Shown here: in pieces, positions 1-11,061 of the stretch | How positions within the stretch are numbered: the first letter of the stretch is position 1 | Layout: each line of letters starts with the position of its first letter | Assembly (NCBI GenBank): GCA_049889815.1 | Contig: JBMHCR010000017.1 | Location: 1-53,319 of the forward strand | Reading direction: 5' to 3' | Source: JBPOFY01 sp049889815 | Lineage (GTDB): Bacteria; Verrucomicrobiota; Verrucomicrobiia; Opitutales; Coraliomargaritaceae | DNA: 53,319 nt | Position numbers and translations under genes: made by a program | Notes under the pieces: generated by a model | The model's database searches: none | The model's input: the letters and a program-made list of their open reading frames with translations, nothing else | Told to the model about the DNA's origin: nothing

Positions 1-2
1 TG

Positions 3-467
3 ATCGCGCAGATGGTCAATTTCATCATCGTTGCCGTTGTTCTTTACAAGTTCGCAGTTAAGCCAATCGCAGCGACACTCGACGAGCGCCAACAAAAGAT
101 TGCGGATGGGCTTCAATACGCTGAAGAAATGAAGACGCAGCTTGCTGAAGCAGAGCGCGAACGCGCTGAAAAAATTCAGGAAGCGGCGATCGAAGCACAG
201 CGTATTCTTACTGAGTCTCGTGAGCAATCGAAGGAGATGATCGAGCAAAAGACTCAAGAAGCTGCAGCCCAAGCTGAAGCGATCATCCGCAAGGCAACCG
301 AAGCAACCGAGCTTGAGCGTCAAAAGATGCTTTCCGATGTGCGTCAAGAAGTGGCACGCCTCGTGGTTGCAACCTCCTCTAAAGTGCTTTCCCGCGATCT
401 TTCCGATGCGGAGAAGACCAAGTTCTCCGAATCCGCCGCAACTGAGCTAGCAACCGCCGGCAAATAA
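3..467 (+). CDS. atpF: ATP synthase subunit b (5' partial)
   Basis: Peripheral-stalk subunit b of F1Fo ATP synthase; it anchors F1 to the membrane sector. The frame is open to the left edge: codons for I-A-Q precede the first ATG at 12, and family members carry similar residues just before the membrane helix, so the true start lies upstream of the window. Visible are the end of the N-terminal membrane helix (FIIVAVVLYKFAVKPI), then a long charged, Ala/Glu/Gln-rich helix typical of the b-subunit coiled coil. The C-terminus (LVVATSSKVLSRDLS...) also fits the family. It opens the visible part of atpF-H-A-G-D-C, 21 bases before atpH. Subunits a and c must lie upstream, so ion specificity cannot be judged. 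Very confident in family; the start is unknown. Confidence 0.95.
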   Translation: MAQMVNFIIVAVVLYKFAVKPIAATLDERQQKIADGLQYAEEMKTQLAEAERERAEKIQEAAIEAQRILTESREQSKEMIEQKTQEAAAQAEAIIRKATEATELERQKMLSDVRQEVARLVVATSSKVLSRDLSDAEKTKFSESAATELATAGK

Positions 468-488
468 CCAGTTTCGAATTTTCACTAG

Positions 489-887
489 ATGAAACGCGAT
501 AAAAAGATCACTAAGCTAGCAAAGAAGCTTCTCGAGCTTTCCAAGGATGCTTCTGGCGTCGTGACCGAAGCAAAAGTCGGCGAGGTGCTCACAGCATTCA
601 AGCAGGCAAAGCATCGTCATCATCTTACCGTTCTCAAGACCTACTTGTTCTGCATCCGTCGCGAAGTTGCACTGCAAACAGCAGTGGTCGCCACTCCCGG
701 CGCATTGAGCGATGCCGCTCTCAAGCAGATCGAGGCCAATTTCACTTCCGTTTACAATCGCCCGATCACTGCGGTCACTACCAAAGATGAGTCCCTCATC
801 GCTGGTGTGCGCGTCCGCGTCGGCGATGATGTGTATGACGCCTCCGTCGCAGGTCGCCTCCAACGCCTAGCGGAAAACGTTCACTAG
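489..887 (+). CDS. atpH: ATP synthase subunit delta (short form)
   Basis: Delta (OSCP-like) subunit linking the top of F1 to the b stalk. The C-terminal part is recognisable: after a central strand, the residues ESLIAGVRVRVGDDVYDASV and then AGRLQRL match the conserved delta ending (SLIGG...GD...DGSVRGRL). Position between atpF and atpA is also diagnostic. The protein is only 132 residues against the usual roughly 175-180, and the deficit is in the N-terminal helical domain. An in-frame TAG sits immediately before the ATG (486-488), so the gene cannot be extended upstream without a frameshift. No Shine-Dalgarno sequence precedes it. Family assignment is firm; the functional meaning of the shortening is unknown. 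Confidence 0.88.
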   Translation: MKRDKKITKLAKKLLELSKDASGVVTEAKVGEVLTAFKQAKHRHHLTVLKTYLFCIRREVALQTAVVATPGALSDAALKQIEANFTSVYNRPITAVTTKDESLIAGVRVRVGDDVYDASVAGRLQRLAENVH

Positions 888-930
888 AATTAAAATTACC
901 TTCTAACTTCTACATTCTCTCTTCTTTACA

Positions 931-2475
<1,545 letters not shown>

Positions 2476-2511
2476 TCCGATCTGAATGCTTAATTCTGAC
2501 TTCTAACTAGA

Positions 2512-3411
2512 ATGGCCAATCTCCGCGACATCCGCCGCCGTATCAAGTCGGTCAAAAATACCCGACAAATCACGCGTGCGATGCAGCTGGTTTCTTCTTC
2601 TAAGATGAAGCGAGCGCAAGACGCTGCTGTTGCCGGTCGCCCGTATGCTTTGCTCCTAGCTGACCTCCTCGACACCGTCGGCGAGAAGCTTGAGCTCACA
2701 GGCGCAACGATTTCGCACCCCTTCTTCGAGAAGCGCGAAGTTAAGACACGCGGTATCCTGATCCTTTCCACCGACAAAGGTCTTTGCGGCCCGCTCAATA
2801 CCAACCTCTTCCGCAAGGTTGTGGATGAAGTGAAGAGCGATGCAAAGTTCATCACCGTCGGTCGTAAGGCGACGCAGTTCATTTCTCGTTCGCAACGCGA
2901 TCTGATCGCAGACTTCACCGTTTCCGACAAGGCGAGCTTCTCCGAGCTTCGCCCGATGCTGAAGCTTCTCATCGACGCTTACAAGAACGACGAAGTCGAC
3001 ACTATCGAAATCGCTTACCCGAGCTTCGTGAATGTCCTCGTTCAAGAGCCCGTCATCCAGTCGCTCCTTCCGATCGTCGACCTCCGCGAGGTGCTTGATC
3101 AACTCAAGAAGCGCGTTCAAGGCGAAGACGATATGCTTGCTGCCCGCAGCGACGCCCGTGAAATGGTCTTCGAGCCATCCGCAGAAGACGTCCTCGCGCA
3201 CCTTCCCGATCTTTATGTCAAAGTGCTCATCCACCAACTGCTCCTCGAGAGTCGTGCTGCTGAGTACTGTGCACGTATGGTTGCGATGAAGGCTGCTACC
3301 GACAACGCATCGAACCTCGTCGACGACCTCACACTTGATTACAACAAGGCGCGTCAGGCTGCGATCACTCAGGAAATTCTCGAGATCGCCGCTGCATCCG
3401 CTGCCAACTAA
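2512..3411 (+). CDS. atpG: ATP synthase subunit gamma
   Basis: Central rotor shaft of F1, turning inside the alpha/beta hexamer. At 299 residues it has the normal length. The N-terminal signature MANLRDIRRRIKSVKNTRQI and TRAMQLVSSSKM is the classic gamma N-terminal helix. The C-terminal helix (ESRAAEYCARMVAMKAATDN followed by ASNLVDDL...YNKARQAAITQEILEI) is equally typical. The start is fixed by the conserved N-terminus. The 36-base spacer upstream has no Shine-Dalgarno motif and contains a C/T-rich stretch resembling those before atpA and atpD. A 42-base spacer leads to atpD. Confidence 0.98.
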   Translation: MANLRDIRRRIKSVKNTRQITRAMQLVSSSKMKRAQDAAVAGRPYALLLADLLDTVGEKLELTGATISHPFFEKREVKTRGILILSTDKGLCGPLNTNLFRKVVDEVKSDAKFITVGRKATQFISRSQRDLIADFTVSDKASFSELRPMLKLLIDAYKNDEVDTIEIAYPSFVNVLVQEPVIQSLLPIVDLREVLDQLKKRVQGEDDMLAARSDAREMVFEPSAEDVLAHLPDLYVKVLIHQLLLESRAAEYCARMVAMKAATDNASNLVDDLTLDYNKARQAAITQEILEIAAASAAN

Positions 3412-3453
3412 ACTCTAAATTCTACTTCCTTACTTCTAGCTTCTTTTAATATC

Positions 3454-4875
<1,422 letters not shown>

Positions 4876-4929
4876 GTCCATCTCGTTGCACGTATCCCGA
4901 ATCTCGAATCACCTAACACGTATCTCAAA

Positions 4930-5343
4930 ATGGTAACACTCGAAATCATTACACCTGACGAGAAAGTCCTCAGCACTGAGGCGACTCAGGTCGTATTGCC
5001 GACCGAGTCGGGAGAAGCCGGTATTTTGACCGGGCACATCCCAATGGTCACTAAGATCGTCGCAGGCGAGCTCAAGGTCATCAAAGACGGTGGCGCCGCC
5101 GAGTTCATCGCAGTCGACCACGGTTTCGCCAAGGTCCTCGGCAACACAATCTCCGTGCTCACCGAAGCAGCGATTGATGTCGCCGCAATCGATCTCTCCG
5201 AAGTCGAGTCCGCTCAAGCCCGCGCAGAAGAAGCCCTTCAGAAAGCGCAAGCCGAAGGCACCGACCCCGAAGAAGTCGAACGCCTCGAAACGAGTGTACG
5301 CTACCTCATTGCCCAGAAGCTGGCCAAAGGCCGCCGCCGCTAA
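4930..5343 (+). CDS. atpC: ATP synthase subunit epsilon
   Basis: Rotor subunit that couples gamma to the c-ring and can inhibit ATP hydrolysis. It has 137 residues, normal for the family. The N-terminal beta-sandwich contains VLPTESGEAGILTGHIPMVT, matching the conserved P-x-x-G-x-x-G-I-L-x-x-H-x-P pattern, followed by a two-helix C-terminal hairpin rich in Ala and Glu. It is the last gene of the atp operon, 54 bases after atpD. No poly-T terminator is obvious downstream, although the 147-base spacer to the convergent coaX gene contains several inverted repeats. Confidence 0.96.
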   Translation: MVTLEIITPDEKVLSTEATQVVLPTESGEAGILTGHIPMVTKIVAGELKVIKDGGAAEFIAVDHGFAKVLGNTISVLTEAAIDVAAIDLSEVESAQARAEEALQKAQAEGTDPEEVERLETSVRYLIAQKLAKGRRR

Positions 5344-5490
5344 TCTTATAGCTTGAGCGATTTACATCCGCGTTGATGGATGTCCGTCCGTGGATCAACA
5401 GCGTATTCCCAATACGGTTGAGGTTAACTCAATCTTCCACGCAATCGGCACGCCTCGGTTTCGGTCAGAGTGCTACGTGAATTTGGAAGA

Positions 5491-6258
5491 CTAGTTGGCT
5501 CGCTTAAATGCAACCCCTAGCCCCATTAGCGTCAGGTCTGCGACGAACTCGCTTTTGGTTGCCCAGTTTTCGGTGAGGTTGGCGACGCTGCCGCCAGTGG
5601 ATAGCACGATGGGCTTTGGCTCCGCGCGTGACTCCAGTTCGGCGGTCACTCTGGCAAGAAGCGAATCTATCATGCCGGAGAAGCCGACAACGATACCGAG
5701 TTTCATCGCGTGAATGGTGGACTTGCCAATTGCACCGTCGACGTTGACTAGGTCTCGAGTTGTAAGCTCTGGGAGGAGGGCAGTTTGTTCGTGGAGATAG
5801 TTGGTCATCACTGCAAGTCCGGGGGCGATGATGCCACCTTCGTATCCAGAATTGGATACAATATCAAAAGTGACTGCCGTTCCCATATCGATCACAATTG
5901 CCGGCGTACCGAAAAACTCCTGTGCGGCGATGGCATTGGCGATTCGATCCTGCCCGATTTCAGTGGGTTTTGGATAGACCAGGTCGAGTCCTGGGCAAGT
6001 GTGGCAGGTCAGATGGAATGTCGGCTTGTAAAACCGATGTAGACTCGCTCGCAAGTTGGTGTTGATGTCTGGCACCACCGAGCAGAATGAGATGCCTTCG
6101 GCTTGATCGATCAATGGAGCGATTGCTTCCGTAAATTCACTCGAAGGACTTTCGTGAAGTGCCTGTGTTGGGAAGTGTCCGGTGGTGCTGACGTGCTGGC
6201 CTTCCACTAGTCCATAGTGGATACTGGTATTGCCGACGTCGATGGAGAGGATGTTCAT
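5491..6258 (-). CDS. coaX: Type III pantothenate kinase
   Basis: Phosphorylates pantothenate, the first step of coenzyme A synthesis, using the potassium-dependent CoaX fold of the ASKHA superfamily. The N-terminus MNILSIDVGNTSIHYGLV carries the DxGNT phosphate motif. The central DMGTAVTFDIVS segment and GGIIAPGLAVM are typical of CoaX, and a late STGG motif completes the ATP site. Start chosen at the Met leading directly into the first strand (255 residues); a Met nine codons upstream (6285) is possible but adds a non-conserved tail. It is the last gene of nadC-birA-coaX on the minus strand, a set of cofactor genes. Closely related to the Bvg accessory factor family name used in older annotations. 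Confidence 0.94.
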   Translation of the reverse strand: MNILSIDVGNTSIHYGLVEGQHVSTTGHFPTQALHESPSSEFTEAIAPLIDQAEGISFCSVVPDINTNLRASLHRFYKPTFHLTCHTCPGLDLVYPKPTEIGQDRIANAIAAQEFFGTPAIVIDMGTAVTFDIVSNSGYEGGIIAPGLAVMTNYLHEQTALLPELTTRDLVNVDGAIGKSTIHAMKLGIVVGFSGMIDSLLARVTAELESRAEPKPIVLSTGGSVANLTENWATKSEFVADLTLMGLGVAFKRAN

Positions 6259-6341
6259 TTCTTGAGGGCGACGGTCTGTCGCCACTTTTTCTGGTCGTGG
6301 CTATCTAAGGTAAGAGCGGTGGCCGCGGTGGACCCCCCAGT

Positions 6342-7355
6342 TTATTTCTTCAAGGTTACATCTCCAGCACGAATGCTTCGCATTCCGTTTTTAAGTTTAA
6401 GCAGAAGGGCGCCGCTGCCGTCAATTCCGCTCGCAATGCCGGTGATTTCGTGCCCATTTATGACGGCAGTGACAGCTTTGCCTTCGAGAGCACTTAGAGG
6501 TGCCCAAGCGTCGGCGATAGCCTCGCTGGTGTCCACACCCATGGCGCAGTCGTAGGCTCTGTGTATCGCGGTGATAACTTTGGCGGCGACTTGATTGATT
6601 GGGAGCTCCTTGCCGTGAACGGCGTGTAAACTTGTCGCGATACCGCGTAGCTCGATCGGGTAGTCGATAGGATTGCTGTTTACGTTAAGTCCGATTCCAA
6701 AGATAATACTGCGGATGCTGTCGGCGTCTATTTTTGCTTCGGTGAGCATGCCGGCAAACTTGCGTCCATCGCAGTGGAGGTCGTTCGGCCATTTTATCTT
6801 CAGTGGAGCATTGGGCACGAAGCTTTGAAGTGCGCGGCAAATGTGGATGCCTGCCCAAAGTGTGAAGTGCTGAAGCTCTTGTGGCGGGATATTGGGTTCG
6901 AAGACTGTGGTGAGATAGAGATTGTCTGCTGACGCACTATACCAGTCGCGGCCGAGGCGTCCGCGCCCCTTGGTTTGGCAGCTGGATGCAATCGTGAAAG
7001 GACTTTGGCGCGCATAGGAAAGTTGCCGCTCGGCTTCGCTATTGGTACTGTCAATCACCGGGAAGTAGAGTGCCTGAGTAGCGGTGCCTGCTTTTTCGCA
7101 GTAGTAACGAATGAGGTGGGGGTGTAAGACCTCAGGTTCTTTTATTAGGCGGTAACCTTTATTGCGAACGGCTTCGAACTCGAACCCTTGGTCACGTAGC
7201 TTGTTGAGTTTGCCGTGAATCGCAGGGCGCGAGATTCCGAGCTGGTTGCCGAGAAAGCTGCCCGAAACGAAACCATCGCCAGCGTTGAGGAGCGCCTTGA
7301 CGATGGTGTAGGCACCCTCGTTCGATTCGATTTTGCGGTATTTGGTATCGGTCAT
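6342..7355 (-). CDS. birA: Biotin-[acetyl-CoA-carboxylase] ligase, BirA type
   Basis: Attaches biotin to the carrier protein of acetyl-CoA carboxylase. The catalytic domain shows STNSEAERQL, the adenylate loop KGRGRLGRDWYS (GRGRxGR) and KWPNDL, followed by a small C-terminal SH3-like domain. The first 60 or so residues form a winged helix-turn-helix (FLGNQLGISRPAIHGKLNKL), so this is the bifunctional class that can also bind DNA and repress biotin genes; no bio gene or clear operator lies in the window. At 337 residues it is close to E. coli BirA. Its ATG overlaps the nadC stop (ATGA), implying translational coupling. Confidence 0.95.
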   Translation of the reverse strand: MTDTKYRKIESNEGAYTIVKALLNAGDGFVSGSFLGNQLGISRPAIHGKLNKLRDQGFEFEAVRNKGYRLIKEPEVLHPHLIRYYCEKAGTATQALYFPVIDSTNSEAERQLSYARQSPFTIASSCQTKGRGRLGRDWYSASADNLYLTTVFEPNIPPQELQHFTLWAGIHICRALQSFVPNAPLKIKWPNDLHCDGRKFAGMLTEAKIDADSIRSIIFGIGLNVNSNPIDYPIELRGIATSLHAVHGKELPINQVAAKVITAIHRAYDCAMGVDTSEAIADAWAPLSALEGKAVTAVINGHEITGIASGIDGSGALLLKLKNGMRSIRAGDVTLKK

Positions 7356-8281
7356 AGCCAGTCCAGCCCTATGTCTTTCCAGGTGCTCTGGTGCACCGGG
7401 GCACCAGTTGAAATAAAGTCGAGCCCCACCTGGCCAAGTTCAGAGAGGGTGTCGATTTGAATGCCGCCGCTGGCTTCTGTGCATGCGCGCCCGTCGATGA
7501 TGCGAACGGCTTTTTTGAGCTGATCAAAGGAGAAGTTGTCAAGGAGGACAATGTCGGCACCAGCTTCAATGACAGGTGGGATTTGGTCGATAGCGTCGAC
7601 TTCGACCTGCACCGCGAGATCCTCAAAAGTGTTGAGCGCGAGTGCGACGGTTTCGGAGAGTCGATTGCCCCCGGTCGCTCCGGCAACAGCGAGATGGTTG
7701 TCTTTGAGCATCACGCGGTCGAAGAGACCGATGCGGTGATTATAGCCGCCGCCACAGGCAAAGGCATATTTTTGGAGCACGCGATATCCTGGCATAGTTT
7801 TGCGGGTATCGAGTAGTATAGTTTCACTGTCGCCAAGTGCGTTGACATAGCCACGAGTCTCGCTGGCAATGCCCGATAGATGTTGTAGAAAGTTAAGCAG
7901 CACTCGCTCTGCCTGCAGCAAAGCGCTCGATCCGCCACTGAGAATGCCGATAACGTCGCCTTTGTTTAGCGATTGCCCGTCCTCAGACTTCGAAATGAAA
8001 CTGCAATTTTCGCCGTAGCTATCGAGCACGGTTTGTACGAGCCCGAGGCCGCAGATAGTAAGCGGTTCGCGAGCGGTGAGTTGAGCATGACCGGTCGTGC
8101 GCTCCGGCATGAGTGCGGAGGTCACGTCACCGAGTCGTTCCGGGCGATTGGTGAGTCCGGCACCGGCGAGGTCCTCTATTTTAGCGAGCCCAACCAACTG
8201 TCGCAGGTAATCCGCGTCAAGGTCGGACCAAGCAAGGCGAATTTTAAAAGTATCTGCGGAAAAGCGCGCGTTGTGGCTCAT
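7352..8281 (-). CDS. nadC: Nicotinate-nucleotide pyrophosphorylase (carboxylating)
   Basis: Converts quinolinate and PRPP to nicotinate mononucleotide in de novo NAD synthesis. 309 residues. Recognised by the alpha/beta-barrel motifs LLDTRKTMPGYRVLQKYA, CGGGYNHRIGLFDRVMLKDN and the substrate-binding strands VQVEVDAIDQIPPVIEAGA and DIVLLDNFS. The preceding small domain contains GDVTSALMPERTTGHAQL, the usual quinolinate phosphoribosyltransferase N-domain. It heads the nadC-birA-coaX operon and follows, by eight bases, a small lipoprotein reading frame that appears broken. No nadA or nadB is present in the window. Confidence 0.96.
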   Translation of the reverse strand: MSHNARFSADTFKIRLAWSDLDADYLRQLVGLAKIEDLAGAGLTNRPERLGDVTSALMPERTTGHAQLTAREPLTICGLGLVQTVLDSYGENCSFISKSEDGQSLNKGDVIGILSGGSSALLQAERVLLNFLQHLSGIASETRGYVNALGDSETILLDTRKTMPGYRVLQKYAFACGGGYNHRIGLFDRVMLKDNHLAVAGATGGNRLSETVALALNTFEDLAVQVEVDAIDQIPPVIEAGADIVLLDNFSFDQLKKAVRIIDGRACTEASGGIQIDTLSELGQVGLDFISTGAPVHQSTWKDIGLDWL

Positions 8282-8289
8282 TGGATCAG

Positions 8290-8706
8290 TTATAAGATTT
8301 TACACGGGGCGACCTCGCCGGTCGAACAGTCGAAATGGATGCGCCCGAGTGGCTTGGTTCTATTCGGATGGACGCCCACAACTGTGCGAACTTCGACACC
8401 GCTGCCACGGGTGTCGGTGCTGATAAACAGACTGATGTTTGGTTTGGTCTCGCGATACTCCCAGACGATTTGCTTATCTGCGGTGGTGTCAATAGTTCGC
8501 TCGTGAGTTGGATCAGCTAGTGCCATTCGGTCTCTATTCTGACGAAAACCGAGTGCAACTTGACCTGCTTTAATCACCCCTTGCTTGCCCAGTGTCTAGC
8601 TATTGAATTGAGCGCGGTTTTGGCCGATGCTTCGATTGTTGCTGCTGGCACAGCCAAAAAGTGCTGGCGAAAGCAGTAAGAGGAGGAGCTGTAGCAGGTA
8701 TTTCAT
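8290..8706 (-). pseudogene. Small lipoprotein (BamE-like) interrupted by in-frame TAG
   Basis: Reading on the minus strand from an ATG at 8706 gives a lipoprotein signal peptide (MKYLLQLLLLLLSPALFGC, lipobox Cys at residue 20), then ASSNN and a short helix ending in RAQFNS. A TAG follows at 8598-8596. The same frame then continues with VIKAGQVALGF, a run ending MALADP, and IVWEYRE, to a TAA at 8290. The two halves fit one family pattern of small Verrucomicrobial lipoproteins with a BamE/SmpA-like domain (NPE.F..L...Q...I..GQI.LGF....V.LALG.P). No frameshift is needed; one codon change would restore the gene. Either the stop is a real mutation or a sequence error, or a GTG at 8577 restarts translation without a signal peptide. 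TAG is used as a normal stop elsewhere in the window, for example in atpH. Confidence 0.7.
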
Positions 8707-8891
8707 GGAAAAAGTTCTTCAATCCACAATGTGAGAGTCTACGGGAACTTTGCAGACTCACCGAGGCTCCTCCAGTCAAATTTCGTTTTGATAGTTGCTA
8801 TTGGTTTGCGGAGCTTCCAAAGGTTTGATAAAGCCCTTAGACCTACAAATGGAACTCGCAATGATCGATCGGGTTGCATCCAATTAAGGGG

Positions 8892-9527
8892 ATGTTAGTG
8901 GAAATTTCCTTTGTAATAGTATTGGCGCTTGTAGTTGCGGCGATCTTTTGGGTGATTGTGCGGAGTTCCTCTAAAAAGATCTGTGCCCAGTATGAGAAGC
9001 TCGCTCGGCAACTGAATGTCGAGATGACACAACCGGAGCCGCAACTTGGTGGTTTTATAAGGCCAGAGCCTTTTTTGTACGGAAGCTATCGTGAGCGCGC
9101 GATGTCAATCTCAGTTCCCGGTAAAGGGATGCAGAATACGCGCCAGATAGAGACCGTACTCAAATTGGAAGTGTCGGATAAAAGTATTAAGTGGCAGATG
9201 ACAGCAAAGGGCCTACTATCGGGCATGCGCCAACGCGACAGTGGGGGAATGGAACATTGGACGAGTGGCGACAGGGAATTTGACCTTGCGATCGATACAC
9301 GCACCAATGAACCGGCGCGCCTCAGCCGCCTATTGCACGAGACGCGGCTAGACGCGATTTTGAAGGCGCTGAAAGAATCAAAAGGTAGTATCTATCTGGG
9401 GCAGGGGACGATCGTATTTACTCGGTTTGGCCTTATTTCCAAGGATGATGAGCGCGAGCTTTTTAAGCAGCTCACTGATTTGTTATGCGATTTGGCGGAG
9501 GCCATCGAGGTAACTAGATTAGACTAA
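8892..9527 (+). CDS. Hypothetical protein with N-terminal membrane anchor
   Basis: Not recognised. About 211 residues: a single hydrophobic helix at the N-terminus (SFVIVLALVVAAIFWVIV), then a soluble domain predicted to face the cytoplasm, judging by the basic residues right after the helix. The soluble part alternates strands and helices and contains GMQNTRQIETVLKLEV and a C-terminal helix FKQLTDLLCDLAEAIEV. Start is uncertain: ATG at 8892, a GTG at 8898 with AAGGGG at good spacing, or TTG at 8874 are all in frame. It lies alone on the plus strand, 55 bases before the DUF4139 gene, and may be cotranscribed with it. Confidence 0.75.
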   Translation: MLVEISFVIVLALVVAAIFWVIVRSSSKKICAQYEKLARQLNVEMTQPEPQLGGFIRPEPFLYGSYRERAMSISVPGKGMQNTRQIETVLKLEVSDKSIKWQMTAKGLLSGMRQRDSGGMEHWTSGDREFDLAIDTRTNEPARLSRLLHETRLDAILKALKESKGSIYLGQGTIVFTRFGLISKDDERELFKQLTDLLCDLAEAIEVTRLD

Positions 9528-9582
9528 CCGGGCTGGCTCAATTTTTTCCTAACAAAACTCAGTATCACGCGTCTTACCTTGT

Positions 9583-11037
9583 ATGAAATTGTTGAACCGA
9601 TCCCTCTCTGCGATTTGCCTAGCGTCTCTTCTGGATGCTCAGCCTGCGATCACTGTCTACAATCAAAATTTCGGAGTGGTGCGTGACACCGTTGCCCTCG
9701 ACTTAAAATCTGGGCTGAATGATGTGAATTATAGTGGTGTGACTGCCCAGCTAGAACCGGAGTCAGTGATTTTACGTGACCCAGAAGGGAAGATCGATCT
9801 AAGTGTCGTTGAACAGAGCTACCGCGGTGATCCCGTCGACCAGAAGCGACTCCTTAAAATGTTTGAGGGAGAAACGATTCAATTTTACAAAACATTAGGC
9901 GACGAAGAGATCCCTGTGAATGGGCGCATTGTCCGCGCGCCTTCAGTGGTTACTACGCGTAACCAATATGGCCATCAGCATCAAAAGCAGTTAGAACCGA
10001 TCATCGAAGTGGACGGCACCTTGATCACGATGCTCCCTGGAATTCCGCTTTTCCCGAGCCTTGGCGATGACTCGGTTTTGCAACCAACACTTTCTTGGAA
10101 GCTCCACTCCAATCTTGGCGCGAAACTCGATGCCCAGCTCAGTTATTTGACCAATGGATTGTCGTGGAAATCCGATTATAATCTGGTGCTCCCGAAAGAA
10201 GGCGATGAAGTTGCACTTACGGGGTGGGTTTCGATCGAGAACAATACCGGAAAGACTTTTGAGGAGGCAAAGATTAAGTTGATCGCTGGTGATGTGAATA
10301 AGGTGACCCCGCCGAAGGCGACGCGTACACTTGGTATGGAAGCTTTGAGGACTGAAGATTCGTTTGCTGCTCCACCCAAAGTCGAAGGAAAGAAGTTTGA
10401 TGAGTTTCACCTGTATTCGCTGCCGCTTGCGACCACACTTCGTGATAGTGAGACAAAGCAAGTGGAGTTTGTCCGCGCTGAAAATGTTGAGACCAAAAAG
10501 CTCTATATTTATGATGGTTCTGGTGGTCAGCGCTATTACGGCGGGCTCAATTTGAATCAGAATTATGGCAAAAATAGCCAACCAGATGTGGCGATTTACC
10601 GCGAACTTGAGAACTCGGAAGAAAATGGACTCGCGGTGCCATTGCCCGCTGGGCGTATGCGTTTTTACCGTATGGATGACGACGGGCAGCTCGAGTTTAC
10701 CGGCGAGAATACCATCGACCATACGCCGAAAAACGAGACCATCCGTGTATACCTCGGTAATGCCTTCGACATCGTCGGTGAGCGTAAGCGTACCGACTTC
10801 TACAAACATCCGAGCCGGGATCTACTGCGCGAGAGCTTCGAGATTGAGATTCGCAACCGCGGGGAAGAGGAGGTCACGGTCAACATTGTCGAGCACATGA
10901 GCCGTTGGTCGAATTGGGAAATCCAAAAGCCCAACCACGAGTTTGAGAAAACAGACGCTCAAACCATCGAGTTTCCTGTAGATGTGCCCGCCGAGGAAAC
11001 GCTGACCGTTCGTTATACGGTGGAATATACTTGGTAG
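9583..11037 (+). CDS. DUF4139 domain protein, probably exported
   Basis: 484 residues with a signal-like N-terminus (MKLLNRSLSAICLASLLDAQ), followed by a domain beginning ITVYNQNFGVVRDTVALDL that resembles the N-terminal part of DUF4139/MuiA-type proteins. The later half carries GLAVPLPAGRMRFYRMDDDG, GENTIDHTPKNETIRVYLG and NAFDIVGERKRTDF, the strongest family match, and ends in the beta-rich RNRGEEEVTVNIVEHM segment. Family members are beta-sandwich proteins of unknown biochemical role; one was named after mucoidy inhibition. The hydrophobic start is short for a signal peptide, so export is likely but not certain. No partner gene points to a function. Confidence 0.85.
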   Translation: MKLLNRSLSAICLASLLDAQPAITVYNQNFGVVRDTVALDLKSGLNDVNYSGVTAQLEPESVILRDPEGKIDLSVVEQSYRGDPVDQKRLLKMFEGETIQFYKTLGDEEIPVNGRIVRAPSVVTTRNQYGHQHQKQLEPIIEVDGTLITMLPGIPLFPSLGDDSVLQPTLSWKLHSNLGAKLDAQLSYLTNGLSWKSDYNLVLPKEGDEVALTGWVSIENNTGKTFEEAKIKLIAGDVNKVTPPKATRTLGMEALRTEDSFAAPPKVEGKKFDEFHLYSLPLATTLRDSETKQVEFVRAENVETKKLYIYDGSGGQRYYGGLNLNQNYGKNSQPDVAIYRELENSEENGLAVPLPAGRMRFYRMDDDGQLEFTGENTIDHTPKNETIRVYLGNAFDIVGERKRTDFYKHPSRDLLRESFEIEIRNRGEEEVTVNIVEHMSRWSNWEIQKPNHEFEKTDAQTIEFPVDVPAEETLTVRYTVEYTW

Positions 11038-11061
11038 CCCTAGTATAGGATTGTTTGCAGT

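Noticed and set aside
5344..5490. tRNA-like gene after atpC
   Set aside because: The TCTTCCA/TGGAAGA arms looked like an acceptor stem, but no T-loop GTTCRANNC or anticodon arm could be placed.
8596..8598. TAG as a recoded sense codon
   Set aside because: TAG is used as an ordinary stop in the window (atpH, vanZ-like gene, second exbD), so recoding is not supported.
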